Shown here: piece by piece, positions 1-7,900 of the stretch
Numbering within the stretch: the stretch's first letter is position 1
Layout: every line of letters starts with the position of its first letter
IMG/VR virus record: IMGVR_UViG_3300035691_000166
Location: 1-22,427 of that record
Source: a virus
Direction: 5' to 3' (one strand)
DNA: 22,427 nucleotides
The notes under the pieces: model-generated
What the model was told of the DNA's origin: nothing
Database searches by the model: none
Seen by the model: only the letters and a program-made list of their open reading frames with translations
Made by a program: the position numbers and the translations under genes

Positions 1-2808
1 GGCGACCTGCGGGAGCGGGTGATCTCGGCCGAGATGGACATGCTGACGGCAGCCCAGAAGCCGTCCAGGATGACCCGGGCTGCCGCCCGTGCAGCTGCCG
101 ACCGGCTGCTGGCCCGGACCAAGATCCGCGACCTGAACCCCCGCCGGATCCTCGAGCTCGAAGCCCGTGCGGCCGTGCGGGCCCGGGAAGCGATCAAGGC
201 CGGGAAGACCGCTGACGCGCTCCTGGCGCTCCGCCAGCAGCTTGTCTTCAACCAGTTGGCCCGGATGGCCATCCCGGCCCGGGAGGCCGTGCAGGCCGCC
301 CTGCGCCGCTTCAAGGCCATGGGCCGCGGTGCCGACCTGGACGTCGCCAAGAAGCGGTCCATGCCTTGGGTCCACGCCGCCAGGCTGATCCTCGGCAAGT
401 GGGGTGTCCTCGGCGACACGTCGAACTCCGCCACCTTCCTGCAGATGCTCCGCGACCATGACCCGAAGGTGGCCGGCGAGGTCGACCGCGAGATCACCCC
501 GATGCTGGCCCGGACCCCGCACACGAACAAGGGCCCCGGGTTCACGCAGGTCAGCTACTCCGACTTCCAGGACATGGCGGCCCTGGTCGACCTGCTCTGG
601 CACCGGGCGAACAAGGAGCACTCGATCGCCACCGAGCAGGGCCAGATGGAAGTCGACGCCGCGGTGACCGAGATCATCGACCAGACGCGCAAGGTCTACG
701 GCGACCCGGGCCGCAAGGGCCCGATGCAGAAGAAGGAGCGGCAGGGCCTGCTGGCCCGCTTCGCCGGCTCGTCGCTGATCCGGGTCGAGCACTGGATCAA
801 CATGGTCGACGGCGGCACCGACGGGCCACTGCACCGGATCCTGTGGCGTCCTCTGCGCAAGGCCTACGACGCCTACCTCGACGCGCACATCGGCCCGCTC
901 AAGCACCTCTACGAGTTGCTGAAGAACCTCGACCCGCACCTCGGCACCGTCGCGATCCCGGCGCCGGAGATCGGCTACACGTTCACCGACCACCGCGAGC
1001 TCGTGGGCGCGCTGCAGCACATCGGCAACGAGAGCAACCTGCAGGGCCTGCTCGAGAACTACGGCTGGGCTGAGCGCGACCCGGTGACCGGCGAGCTCGA
1101 CACCAGCAAGTGGGACGCGTTCCTCGCCCGAGCCTTCAAGGAAGGGATCATCACGAAGGCCCACATGGACTACGTCCGCGCGGTGTGGGAGTTCAACAAG
1201 ACAGTGCTCGCCCCGCAGAGCCAGAAGGCGATGCTCGACCTGTTCGGCACCTTCTGGACTCCGATCGAATCGCGGAGCATCGAGACCCCGTGGGGCACGA
1301 TCGAAGGCGGCTACGTCCCCAAGCGCATCGATCCGATGCACCCGGGCAACGCGTCGCTGCGAGCCGACATCACGCTCGACGCGCTGCGGGACATGGAGAC
1401 GTCGATCCGCGAATCGATGCCAGGGACCAAGCCGGCGGGCCACACGATGGCCCGGGTGGCTCGTTCCACCAGGGCCCTGTCGCTCGACCTCGGGATCCAG
1501 CTGCAGCACATGGACGAGGTGCTGCGGTTCGTGCACCTGCAGCCGGCGCTGCGCGACGTCGCGCTGTTGCTGAAGAACCGACGCTTCAGCGACTACATGA
1601 ACGGCGTCGACCAGACGATCATCCGCAGCATGCTGATGCCGATGCTCGAGGCCACAGCACGCAACGCGATCACGACGCCGCCGACGGACCCGAAGTTTGC
1701 GTGGGCGCACCAGCTGGCCGGAGCACTCCGCAGGAACACCAGCATGCGGTTCCTGTTCGCGAGCGTCCGCAACGCGCTGCAGCAGTTGTCCGGGGGTGTG
1801 AACATCACCCGCTACGTGCCGATCCGCCACGTTGGGCCCGCGTCGTTCTACGTCGCGATGAACCCCGTAGAGTCGATCCAGTCGATGATGTCGCGGAGCC
1901 GCTCTATGCGGCTACGGGTGGACAACCGGCTCGGGAACATGATGCAGGACATCGAGGTGCTGCTCGATCCGGAACGCTACGGCGTGTTCACCCGGTTCAA
2001 CAATCGCTACGGCTACGTCCTGCAGAACGTCACGCAACACCGGGTCGACGCGATCGCATGGCACGCTGCGTTCGCACACTCGATCGAACAGCAGGGCGCG
2101 AATCCTTCCGACGAGGCCGCGATCGCGAAAGCCGTCGACCACGCGGACGAAGTGGTGCGACTCTCACAAGGCGCGATGACCCCGATCGACGTCGCCGACT
2201 ACGAGCGCGGCGGCAACGTCTGGCGCCTGCTGGTCCAGTTCTCTTCCTACCCGAACCTGCTGTTCAACCAGATCGTGAGCGCGCGCGGCGCAGGTCCGCG
2301 TTCGCTCGCGGTGCTGAAGGCGCTCGTCGTGCCGGCGCTGGTCGTGTCCACGGTGAACGCGCTGCTGGGGCCGCCGATGGACGACGAGGATGGCGACGGG
2401 GACACCAGCTGGGAATACCTGAAGTTCTACGTCGGCGAGCAGATCAAGACCGCGACCAGCATGGTGCCGGTGCTCGGGCCCGCGGTCGGCAACGCTCTCA
2501 CCGCGCCGGCGCGGCAGACCGCGGACCGCGTGACCCCAGGCCCGTTCTGGTCGATGGCCCAGTCGGTGCTGCGCCTGCTCGGCGAGGCGAAGTTGCCGGC
2601 GGAGCAACTGCTCACCGGCAAGCCGGTGCAGCTGCCGGACGTCAGCGGCCAGATGATCCGCGACCTCGGAGCGGTGCTGACGTCGTTGCTCGGGATCCCG
2701 ATCGCTCCGGTCACCGGGGCGCTCGGCTACGCGCGCGACGTGCAGGAAGGCAAGCGGAAGCCGCCGACGACGGGGAGCTTCGTGCGCGGGTTGGTCACCG
2801 GTCGGTGA
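1..2808 (+). CDS. Large polyvalent/internal-virion-like phage protein (5' truncated)
   Basis: The frame is open from the first base of the window (Gly-Asp-Leu before the first GTG at 19), so the gene almost certainly begins upstream and at least 935 residues are visible. The visible part is mostly charged and helical, with Ala/Arg-rich helices over the first 100 residues. Near residues 730-750 there is a Trp-Arg-Leu-Leu-Val-Gln-Phe-Ser-Ser-Tyr segment, followed by a hydrophobic stretch around 762-785 that could be a membrane segment. This layout, with a late aromatic motif, a hydrophobic segment and an amphipathic C-terminus, recalls C-terminal regions of phage large polyvalent and internal virion (ejection) proteins. 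That is an inference from general resemblance; no catalytic motif was identified. It is the only plus-strand gene on the left and converges on the minus-strand cluster, overlapping the last gene of that cluster by 14 bp. A tape-measure or other structural protein is the alternative. Confidence 0.6.
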   Translation, partial: GDLRERVISAEMDMLTAAQKPSRMTRAAARAAADRLLARTKIRDLNPRRILELEARAAVRAREAIKAGKTADALLALRQQLVFNQLARMAIPAREAVQAALRRFKAMGRGADLDVAKKRSMPWVHAARLILGKWGVLGDTSNSATFLQMLRDHDPKVAGEVDREITPMLARTPHTNKGPGFTQVSYSDFQDMAALVDLLWHRANKEHSIATEQGQMEVDAAVTEIIDQTRKVYGDPGRKGPMQKKERQGLLARFAGSSLIRVEHWINMVDGGTDGPLHRILWRPLRKAYDAYLDAHIGPLKHLYELLKNLDPHLGTVAIPAPEIGYTFTDHRELVGALQHIGNESNLQGLLENYGWAERDPVTGELDTSKWDAFLARAFKEGIITKAHMDYVRAVWEFNKTVLAPQSQKAMLDLFGTFWTPIESRSIETPWGTIEGGYVPKRIDPMHPGNASLRADITLDALRDMETSIRESMPGTKPAGHTMARVARSTRALSLDLGIQLQHMDEVLRFVHLQPALRDVALLLKNRRFSDYMNGVDQTIIRSMLMPMLEATARNAITTPPTDPKFAWAHQLAGALRRNTSMRFLFASVRNALQQLSGGVNITRYVPIRHVGPASFYVAMNPVESIQSMMSRSRSMRLRVDNRLGNMMQDIEVLLDPERYGVFTRFNNRYGYVLQNVTQHRVDAIAWHAAFAHSIEQQGANPSDEAAIAKAVDHADEVVRLSQGAMTPIDVADYERGGNVWRLLVQFSSYPNLLFNQIVSARGAGPRSLAVLKALVVPALVVSTVNALLGPPMDDEDGDGDTSWEYLKFYVGEQIKTATSMVPVLGPAVGNALTAPARQTADRVTPGPFWSMAQSVLRLLGEAKLPAEQLLTGKPVQLPDVSGQMIRDLGAVLTSLLGIPIAPVTGALGYARDVQEGKRKPPTTGSFVRGLVTGR

Positions 2809-3118
2809 GCTTGACTTCAGCAAGGAATACGTCCGCGCGCTCAAGCCAACCCTGCTCAAGGATGTCGTCGTCCCGCAGCAGGCGGACCGCCCGCCGCAGT
2901 TGCTCGCGCAGTTTGGCGTTCTCGCGCGCGGCGGCGATGAGATCGAGCACGGCGACGCCGGCCTTTTCGAGCGTGGCGGCACACGCTCTGTTGCCGTCGA
3001 TTACCTGAATCGACGCACCGACGTCCTCGCAGGCTGAGGCAGCGCGATTCATCTCGGCCGCCCACGTCTCGCACGCCTTCGCCAGCCGCTCCAGTTCGTC
3101 GAGTTGATCGGGGTTCAT
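2795..3118 (-). CDS. Small helical protein of unknown function, last gene of the leftward cluster
   Basis: This 107-aa protein begins MNPDQLDELERL. The ATG at 3118-3116 is preferred over an upstream start because it overlaps the stop of the previous gene in an ATGA arrangement. The protein is largely alpha-helical and charged, with heptad-like stretches (ENAKLREQLRRAVRLLRDDD near residues 65-85) that could form a coiled coil. It has no membrane segment and no recognisable domain. It is the promoter-distal end of the minus-strand operon. Its stop codon lies inside the converging virion gene and no intrinsic terminator follows. Function unknown. Confidence 0.7.
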   Translation of the reverse strand: MNPDQLDELERLAKACETWAAEMNRAASACEDVGASIQVIDGNRACAATLEKAGVAVLDLIAAARENAKLREQLRRAVRLLRDDDILEQGWLERADVFLAEVKLTDR

Positions 3119-3339
3119 GGGCGCCCCACAAGCATCGATGGGTGGATCATGTCGATCTCGGGTTTGAACGACCAACGTTCGACGCTGTTGCGAACGAAGA
3201 CGTCTTGCACGGCGCGCTTCATCGCCTGCGCCCCGGCGTCGAACGCCTCGCGCTGGATGGCGCGGATCGCCTCGACTCGCTTGCTGGCGAACACGTAGCT
3301 GCCGCCAACCTCACGTTCCCATTGCTCTGCTGTCTTCAC
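3115..3339 (-). CDS. Small phage protein of unknown function (TAEQWERE N-terminus)
   Basis: A 74-aa protein starting with GTG at 3339 and beginning VKTAEQWEREVGG. The GTG is chosen because a strong AGGAGG sequence lies 8 nt upstream and the start overlaps the preceding stop as GTGA. A longer reading frame upstream lacks such support. The N-terminal TAEQW pattern followed by an amphipathic helix (VEAIRAIQREAFDAG) is, as I recall, common in short accessory proteins of phages. That is family-level familiarity only; no function is known to me. It is coupled by a 4-bp overlap to both neighbours. Confidence 0.7.
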   Translation of the reverse strand: MKTAEQWEREVGGSYVFASKRVEAIRAIQREAFDAGAQAMKRAVQDVFVRNSVERWSFKPEIDMIHPSMLVGRP

Positions 3340-3539
3340 TTGCCCACCCTCCTGCGTTTGCGCGCGATCGGCACGATGCGGACGCGGATGCAGGTGCCAT
3401 TTATTGCATTGGCCCACGACCGCCCGCCCGTCCGGTCTATCCATAGTGTTTGTCGCAGAATGTGGCCGTCATCGCGGACGACCGCCCACGCCTCCACCGG
3501 CGCCGGCAGCTTCGCCTTCAGCTTGCGCGAGTTAGCCAT
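3336..3539 (-). CDS. Small basic protein of unknown function
   Basis: A 67-aa protein beginning MANSRKLKAKLPAPVEAWAVV and ending in a very basic tail (RIVPIARKRRRVGK). The ATG at 3539 is chosen because it has an AAAGGA ribosome site about 9 nt upstream and forms an 8-bp ATGGCTAA overlap with the previous gene. The middle (VEAWAVVRDDGHILRQTLWID) is beta-strand-like and the C-terminus is strongly cationic, compatible with nucleic-acid binding, but no domain was recognised. Confidence 0.65.
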   Translation of the reverse strand: MANSRKLKAKLPAPVEAWAVVRDDGHILRQTLWIDRTGGRSWANAINGTCIRVRIVPIARKRRRVGK

Positions 3540-3864
3540 GGGTGGTTCCTTTCGACATCGCGCGGCGCCGAATGCAGTAGGCTGCCCATTTCCTCGGGTC
3601 GGCATCGCGAAATGCGGCGCCCCACGTCGAGCCGATTCCTTCGACATGCAGGTTAGGCCATGCGTCGAGGTCTTCGTGGTTATCAGGGATGGCGTGGTCC
3701 CACCAGCCGACCGCGTAGCTATCGAGATGCAGGCCGTCGGGCGGGAACGCCTCGGCGTGTTCTCCATACCACGCGACAGCAACCTTCTGTGCCTCGGTGT
3801 CGTCCAGCTTCGTCATCGGCTGCCGCGCCCACACGAACTTGCGCTTCTTGCGCGCGCTAGCCAT
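3532..3864 (-). CDS. Small protein of unknown function, Trp-rich
   Basis: A 110-aa protein with a basic N-terminus (MASARKKRKFVW) and a Trp/Asp/His-rich body (YAVGWWDHAIPDNHEDLDAW). The start at 3864 has an AGAGGA sequence upstream and overlaps the stop of the upstream gene by 8 bp (ATGGCTAG). No cysteine motif, membrane helix or known family was recognised. The neighbours are similarly small unknown genes, so it is best seen as part of an accessory block downstream of the polymerase and regulator genes. Confidence 0.65.
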   Translation of the reverse strand: MASARKKRKFVWARQPMTKLDDTEAQKVAVAWYGEHAEAFPPDGLHLDSYAVGWWDHAIPDNHEDLDAWPNLHVEGIGSTWGAAFRDADPRKWAAYCIRRRAMSKGTTHG

Positions 3865-4051
3865 GGTCGGGGTCCTCTGCTTCTTCGTCGTTCAGGCACT
3901 CGATACGCGCCTCGATGTCCGCCGCGACCTCCTCCAAGAAGTTGCGGAAGCCTTCTGGCGGATGCGAGTCGATGAGGTCGACGACCTCGCGCCGCAGCCG
4001 CTTGGTCACATCGGCATCCTTCTTGTCTCGCCCCGGAGAGTGCTTAGCCAC
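3857..4051 (-). CDS. Small acidic-tailed protein of unknown function
   Basis: A 64-aa protein starting with GTG at 4051 (VAKHSPGRDKK). The GTG is preferred over an upstream ATG at 4138 because it is preceded by GGGAGGG at suitable spacing and overlaps the upstream stop as GTGGCTAA. The first third is basic (TKRLRREVVDLID), the middle is helical (FRNFLEEVAADIEARIECL) and the C-terminus is acidic (NDEEAEDPDHG). No known domain was recognised. Confidence 0.6.
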   Translation of the reverse strand: MAKHSPGRDKKDADVTKRLRREVVDLIDSHPPEGFRNFLEEVAADIEARIECLNDEEAEDPDHG

Positions 4052-4367
4052 GCTCGCCCTCCCGAATGCAGTTGGGACAGACTGGCCTTCCAAGCTCGTC
4101 TTTGTCGGCGCCATTGAACCACACGACAACGTCCTCACCGCATCGCGCGCACTTCACCATCGCGTCCGGCGGAGCGGCGACTGGCGGCTTGCCCTTCTTC
4201 ATGTTCACCAACTCCTCCAGCAGCCTCGTGTTCTCGCGAAGCAGCTCGCCATAGTTCTGCGCGTTGCGCAAGTCGGACGCGGCCTGTATTGCCTTATCGC
4301 GCTGCGCGTAGGCGTCGGCGAGTTCACGCCGCAGTCTGTCGCACTGTATGCATCCAGATTTAGCCAT
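4044..4367 (-). CDS. Small CxxC zinc-ribbon-like protein with coiled coil
   Basis: A 107-aa protein beginning MAKSGCIQCDRL. Three CxxC pairs are visible: C6/C9, C73/C76 (CARCG) and C97/C100 (CPNC). The last two pairs sit either side of about 20 residues and look like a zinc ribbon. Residues 10-60 are a heptad-like helix. The start at 4367 has GAGGAGGG upstream and forms the ATGGCTAA overlap with the preceding gene. A structural zinc site is an inference from cysteine spacing; the function is unknown. Confidence 0.65.
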   Translation of the reverse strand: MAKSGCIQCDRLRRELADAYAQRDKAIQAASDLRNAQNYGELLRENTRLLEELVNMKKGKPPVAAPPDAMVKCARCGEDVVVWFNGADKDELGRPVCPNCIREGERG

Positions 4368-4581
4368 CGCCGTCCCTCCTCGCCGCCTCGGTGTCCTGAG
4401 GGTCCTTCTTGAACTCCTCAAGCACCGAATGCAGCTTCATGAACAGCAAGCGCACGGCATCACGATGCGCCTCAATGGCCGCTATCTTCTCGCGCAGTCG
4501 CGCGATCTCTTGCCGCATGGCGTCAGCCTCTAGCTGCGCTGGCTGCGGCTGCATGACTCGCCACTTCTCGTTATCAGTCAC
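4360..4581 (-). CDS. Small coiled-coil protein of unknown function
   Basis: A 73-aa protein starting at GTG 4581 in a GTGA overlap with the stop of the upstream gene. An ATG nine codons in (MQPQPAQLEADAMRQ) is an alternative start. Most of the protein is one long charged helix (EADAMRQEIARLREKIAAIE) predicted to form a coiled coil. The C-terminal residues are acidic and basic mixed. No domain was recognised. Confidence 0.6.
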   Translation of the reverse strand: MTDNEKWRVMQPQPAQLEADAMRQEIARLREKIAAIEAHRDAVRLLFMKLHSVLEEFKKDPQDTEAARRDGDG

Positions 4582-5675
4582 GTCGCATCCATCCTCGCCA
4601 CCTCGCGCAGCACGCCGCGGAGCGTGGCGCGCAGTTGGTCGCGTTCGGCTTCCAGCGCATCGCGCAGTTGGTCGACCTCAACGTCTCGCTCGCGTCGGAT
4701 CAGAGATCGTTCCTCGCCAAGCAACTCGTCGATTGCCAGCTTCGGCGTCGCGGGTTCCTTGATGTAGGGCGCCATCGCCTCGCGCGATGCTTTGTCGTAG
4801 CCGTTGTGACGCTCCTTGAGCGCGAGCATGAACGGCACTGCCTCGTCCCGCTCCTTGCGCAGCGCCTCGATCTCGGCGCGCGCCGTGTCGCGTTCGATGC
4901 ACACTTGCCGCGTGGTCGACGCATCGGTCGACGCATCCAGCTTCGCGGTCAGCGAGGCGACCTGGGCGCGCAGTTCGACGTTTGCCTTCTGCAACTCGGA
5001 AACCGACCGCCGCAGATTCTCGGCATTGGCGTCGAGCAGATCGCGCTCGCGACACAACTCGTCGACAGCCAATGCATGCCGCCGCTCGACCTCGCCGGCC
5101 GGATCCGCGGGTGCGGCCCGCCGCACAATCGCGAGCACCTTGCGCGCCCATACGCGGTCCTGCTCCTTCTGCGCTTCGTTGAGGAAGTCGTAATGGAGCC
5201 AAAGCGATTCCCAGCGCGCGCGACGCTCCGGCGTTAGCCGCTCGTTTTCGGCGACCGTCTTCGACCACTCGGTCCACTGCTCGTGCTCCAGCGCCGCGAG
5301 TGCTTCCAGAACGTCGCCTGATTCCGCGGGCGCGGCGGGCAACTTGCCTTCGCACCACAACACTGCCGGTCGCCAGTTATGGTCGCACTTCTGGCACTCC
5401 CAAGACTCAGTATCGAGCAACCCGCCGCACTGGCCGCAGTGGTCCCATCCGTCGATGCACCGCCGCACGTCCTCCGGCACCGCGACCGGCGGCGCGGGCT
5501 GCGACGGCTCGGGCTCGGCGAGCAGGCGGTCGATCTCGACGAGAACGTCGTCGACTTGAATGTATTGGCGACCGTTGACGAGCGACTTGTATCCGGACTT
5601 GCCAATCCACTCGCGCAGCTTCCGCAGCCGCGCGCCGTCGCCGGGCGAGTCGTGGCGTTCGTTGGTTCCCGTCAC
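4578..5675 (-). CDS. Zinc-ribbon and coiled-coil phage protein of unknown function
   Basis: A 365-aa protein, the largest of the accessory block, starting at GTG 5675 with GAGGTG upstream. Residues 80-97 carry two CxxC pairs (CGQC at 80-83, CQKC at 94-97), typical of a zinc ribbon. Residues 130-180 contain a patterned segment (LEHEQWTEWSKT, then ERRARWESLW and DRVWARKVL). I recall this type of segment from unrelated phage hypothetical proteins, often as a stand-alone domain. Residues about 195-280 and 325-360 are long charged helices likely to form coiled coils. The modular build suggests a scaffold or accessory DNA-associated protein, but no enzymatic motif is visible. It begins 3 nt after the regulator gene ends. 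Confidence 0.7.
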   Translation of the reverse strand: MTGTNERHDSPGDGARLRKLREWIGKSGYKSLVNGRQYIQVDDVLVEIDRLLAEPEPSQPAPPVAVPEDVRRCIDGWDHCGQCGGLLDTESWECQKCDHNWRPAVLWCEGKLPAAPAESGDVLEALAALEHEQWTEWSKTVAENERLTPERRARWESLWLHYDFLNEAQKEQDRVWARKVLAIVRRAAPADPAGEVERRHALAVDELCRERDLLDANAENLRRSVSELQKANVELRAQVASLTAKLDASTDASTTRQVCIERDTARAEIEALRKERDEAVPFMLALKERHNGYDKASREAMAPYIKEPATPKLAIDELLGEERSLIRRERDVEVDQLRDALEAERDQLRATLRGVLREVARMDAT

Positions 5676-5678
5676 ACG

Positions 5679-5933
5679 TCACCTCTTCGCAGGAGGAAAG
5701 CACTCTTCGATATCCTTCACCGACGTCCGCAGCACACGCGCCAGGCGAGGCCGCAGTTCCGAGCCCGGAGACCTCCGCCCGGCGATCATCAGCCACAGAT
5801 ACGACCGAGAGATGGCGCACTTCACGGCCACGTCGTTCACGCTCAGCACTGGCAGGTGTTCGCCTTGCCACCGGGCGCGCGTGACGAGCGCGGCGAACTT
5901 CGTGTTGGTCTTGGTCTTGGTCTTGGTCTTCAT
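5679..5933 (-). CDS. Small Cro/CI-like helix-turn-helix regulator
   Basis: An 84-aa protein beginning MKTKTKTKTNTK. The ATG at 5933 overlaps the polymerase stop codon as ATGA, and the ribosome site must lie within the last codons of the polymerase gene (AAGGG abuts the ATG), so translation is probably coupled. After a Lys/Thr repeat, residues about 30-78 read as an XRE-type HTH: VNDVAVKCAISRSYLWLMIAG followed by RRSPGSELRPRLARVL and a C-terminal ECFPP. SRSYLWLMIAGRRSP matches the recognition-helix pattern of Cro/CI-type proteins. A DNA-binding regulator of phage genes is the natural reading; its operator is unknown. It is unusual for such a regulator to sit directly behind a DNA polymerase rather than at a divergent promoter. 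Confidence 0.7.
   Translation of the reverse strand: MKTKTKTKTNTKFAALVTRARWQGEHLPVLSVNDVAVKCAISRSYLWLMIAGRRSPGSELRPRLARVLRTSVKDIEECFPPAKR
5905..5928. repeat. (TTGGTC)4 hexanucleotide tandem repeat
   Basis: Four perfect copies of TTGGTC lie at the 5' end of the HTH gene. They encode alternating Lys-Thr on the minus strand. A change in copy number would add or remove two residues without changing frame. Confidence 0.85.
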
Positions 5934-7900
5934 CCCTTGAACCTCGGTCCGCGGTAGCCCTCGGCAGCGATCGGCAGGCCCTTGGCCCACGCCGGCAGCG
6001 TGCACATGATCTTGCAGAACTCGGCCACGTCGCCGGCGCCGCGTCGCACCTCGCTCGCGATCGAGTCGTGGACGTGCAGGACGACCTTGTAGGTCGGGCT
6101 GCCGTCAAGCAGCTTCAGCGCGTGCGCGAGGATCTCGCGCGCCACGGCCTGCGTGACGTTCTCGACCAGCTTGCCGCCGTAGCTGTGCTCGACCGCCATC
6201 CCGTTCCGGGACGGTGCCTCGACCCAGTAGCGGAGCGCGGTCAGGTTCACGTCCTTCTCGACGATCGACCCGTCTTCCTTGGCGACTTTCAGGCGCCTTG
6301 TGGTTTCGACCGACTTCGGCCGCCAGTAGTGCAGCGACCTGCCGCTCGGCAGTGTGATCCGCAGGGCCTTGCCGGTGTAGTAGCAGACGAGGTGGTTGCC
6401 GACCGTGAACGCACGACACTGGTGGCTGATCGCCGCGTGCGCCGCGCGCTCGAGGTTGTGCCACAGGTCGACGATCCGTCCGTTGTGCGCCCGCCAGATC
6501 GACACCGCCCGGAAGGCCTCCTTCACGGTGAGCTCGACGCCGTAGGTCGCAGCTGCTTCCTGTGCCGTCAAGGCCGACATGCCGTATCCGAACCCGAGTC
6601 GCTGCACCTTGCCGAACTGCCGGTCGGTGCTCCCGACGCGCACCGCGTCCTCGGTGTAGACGTCGCGGCCGGACGCGAACAGCGCCAGCACGTCGTCCTG
6701 GCCGGCGAGCCAGGCGACCACGCGGGCCTCGATCGCGGAGTAGTCGCCGCCCACGATCTCGTAGCCGGGCGGTGCCGCGATCACGGATCGCAGCTGCCAG
6801 GACAGGCCGCGCAGCAGGTCCGGCGACGCCGCGGTGGCTGCCTTCAGGTCGCCAGCGATCACCGCATCGCGCAGGCGGGCCGCGTCGTAGTCGTCGGTCT
6901 TCCTGCTCCTCGGCAGGTTGTGGACCTGCAGACCGCTCGACGCCCACCTGCCGGTGTGCGCCCCGCAGTAACGCAGGACACCGCGCAGCCGACCGTCGCT
7001 GCTCACCATGTGCGGCACGCGCGCCAGCTTCGCCAGGGACGCCGTGCGCGAGGCTTCCTTGCGGATCATCAGCAAGGTGCGGATGTCGTCCGCGAGGTCC
7101 GGCTGCGCGAGCAGGTCGTCCAGGTCGTCGCGGGTCAGGGTCTCGACGTCGACGCCCTTCCGCTGCAGGTGCTTCTTCAGCGGGCCCGCGCTCTTCGCCA
7201 CCGAGACCATGTCGTAGTCGGTCGCGGTGAGGGTGTCGACGTTCAGTGCACGCAGCCGCAGGGACAGCATGCTGCTCAACTGCTCGACGTAGCGCAGGTC
7301 GATCGGCATGCCGCGTTCGTTGATCCGACGGTCGATCGCTTGCAGCTCGAGTTCGCTGACCGGAGGCTTTGGCAGGTGCGCGAGCGCCCCCAGCATGGCC
7401 TCGACGTCGGTCATGCAGTAGGTGGTCAGGCGCGCGAGGTCAGCTGCCGACGCGGTCGGCGTCTTCGCCAGCTTCCGCATTAGCTTGCCGCCCTCGGTGT
7501 CCTTCTGGATCGGGGTCCCGAGTGCCGTGCACAGCCCCTCGAGCTTCACCGGCAGACCGAACAAGGCCGCGCACGCCGCGGTGTCGACCCACTGGTCGGT
7601 GTAGATATCCGGCCACCCGTAGCGCGGGTGCAGGATGTGCCGAAAGATCGCGGACTCGAAGCCAGCGTTGTGCGCACACACGGCGCCGTCAAGCAGAACG
7701 TGCTGCCGAACCGCCCTTGGCGGGAAGCCGTCGGTCAGCGGGTGCCACTCGAAGTGCTCGACAACTTTTCCGTCCCTCAGGAAGGCACCGCACACGACGT
7801 GCACCCCGGTGCTCGGGTGCTCCGCGTAGGCCTCGGCACCGACGTCGATGTCGACCTCGGAGTAGGTTTCGATGTCGATGCCGAGGATCGCGGGGTTCAT
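5930..7900 (-). CDS. Family A DNA polymerase with 3'-5' exonuclease domain
   Basis: A 656-aa replicative polymerase, short like other phage PolA enzymes. The proofreading domain is intact by motif: ExoI DIET (D9, E11), ExoII AHNAGFE (N78, E82 in place of the usual Asp), ExoIII YCMTD (Y161, D165). The polymerase domain has TGRWASSGLQVHNLP (316-330), motif A GDYSAIEAR with catalytic D386, and the O-helix RQFGKVQRLGFGYGM. In the O-helix R427, K431 and Y439 align with E. coli R754, K758 and Y766. Motif C is VLHVHDS with catalytic D612; the third residue is Ser rather than the usual Glu. The residue aligned with E. coli position 762 is Leu435. No 5'-nuclease domain is present. The start ATG at 7900 overlaps the preceding stop as ATGA. 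It lies between the conserved unknown gene and the HTH regulator, in an operon with ssDNA-binding and nuclease genes. Confidence 0.95.
   Translation of the reverse strand: MNPAILGIDIETYSEVDIDVGAEAYAEHPSTGVHVVCGAFLRDGKVVEHFEWHPLTDGFPPRAVRQHVLLDGAVCAHNAGFESAIFRHILHPRYGWPDIYTDQWVDTAACAALFGLPVKLEGLCTALGTPIQKDTEGGKLMRKLAKTPTASAADLARLTTYCMTDVEAMLGALAHLPKPPVSELELQAIDRRINERGMPIDLRYVEQLSSMLSLRLRALNVDTLTATDYDMVSVAKSAGPLKKHLQRKGVDVETLTRDDLDDLLAQPDLADDIRTLLMIRKEASRTASLAKLARVPHMVSSDGRLRGVLRYCGAHTGRWASSGLQVHNLPRSRKTDDYDAARLRDAVIAGDLKAATAASPDLLRGLSWQLRSVIAAPPGYEIVGGDYSAIEARVVAWLAGQDDVLALFASGRDVYTEDAVRVGSTDRQFGKVQRLGFGYGMSALTAQEAAATYGVELTVKEAFRAVSIWRAHNGRIVDLWHNLERAAHAAISHQCRAFTVGNHLVCYYTGKALRITLPSGRSLHYWRPKSVETTRRLKVAKEDGSIVEKDVNLTALRYWVEAPSRNGMAVEHSYGGKLVENVTQAVAREILAHALKLLDGSPTYKVVLHVHDSIASEVRRGAGDVAEFCKIMCTLPAWAKGLPIAAEGYRGPRFKG

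Noticed and set aside
1110-3008. A 632-codon plus-strand frame overlapping the virion protein gene
   Set aside because: The composition is dominated by Arg, Ala and Asp, it has no motif, and the main frame shows coherent protein features over the same bases.
5905-5928. Phase-variable switching by the hexanucleotide repeat
   Set aside because: Units are 6 bp, so copy changes keep the frame and cannot switch the gene off.
6068-7483. A 471-codon plus-strand frame
   Set aside because: It is antisense to the DNA polymerase, which has all its motifs on the other strand.
5930-7900. The idea that HDS in motif C marks an inactive polymerase
   Set aside because: Both catalytic aspartates (D386 and D612), the O-helix Arg, Lys and Tyr, and all exonuclease motifs are present.
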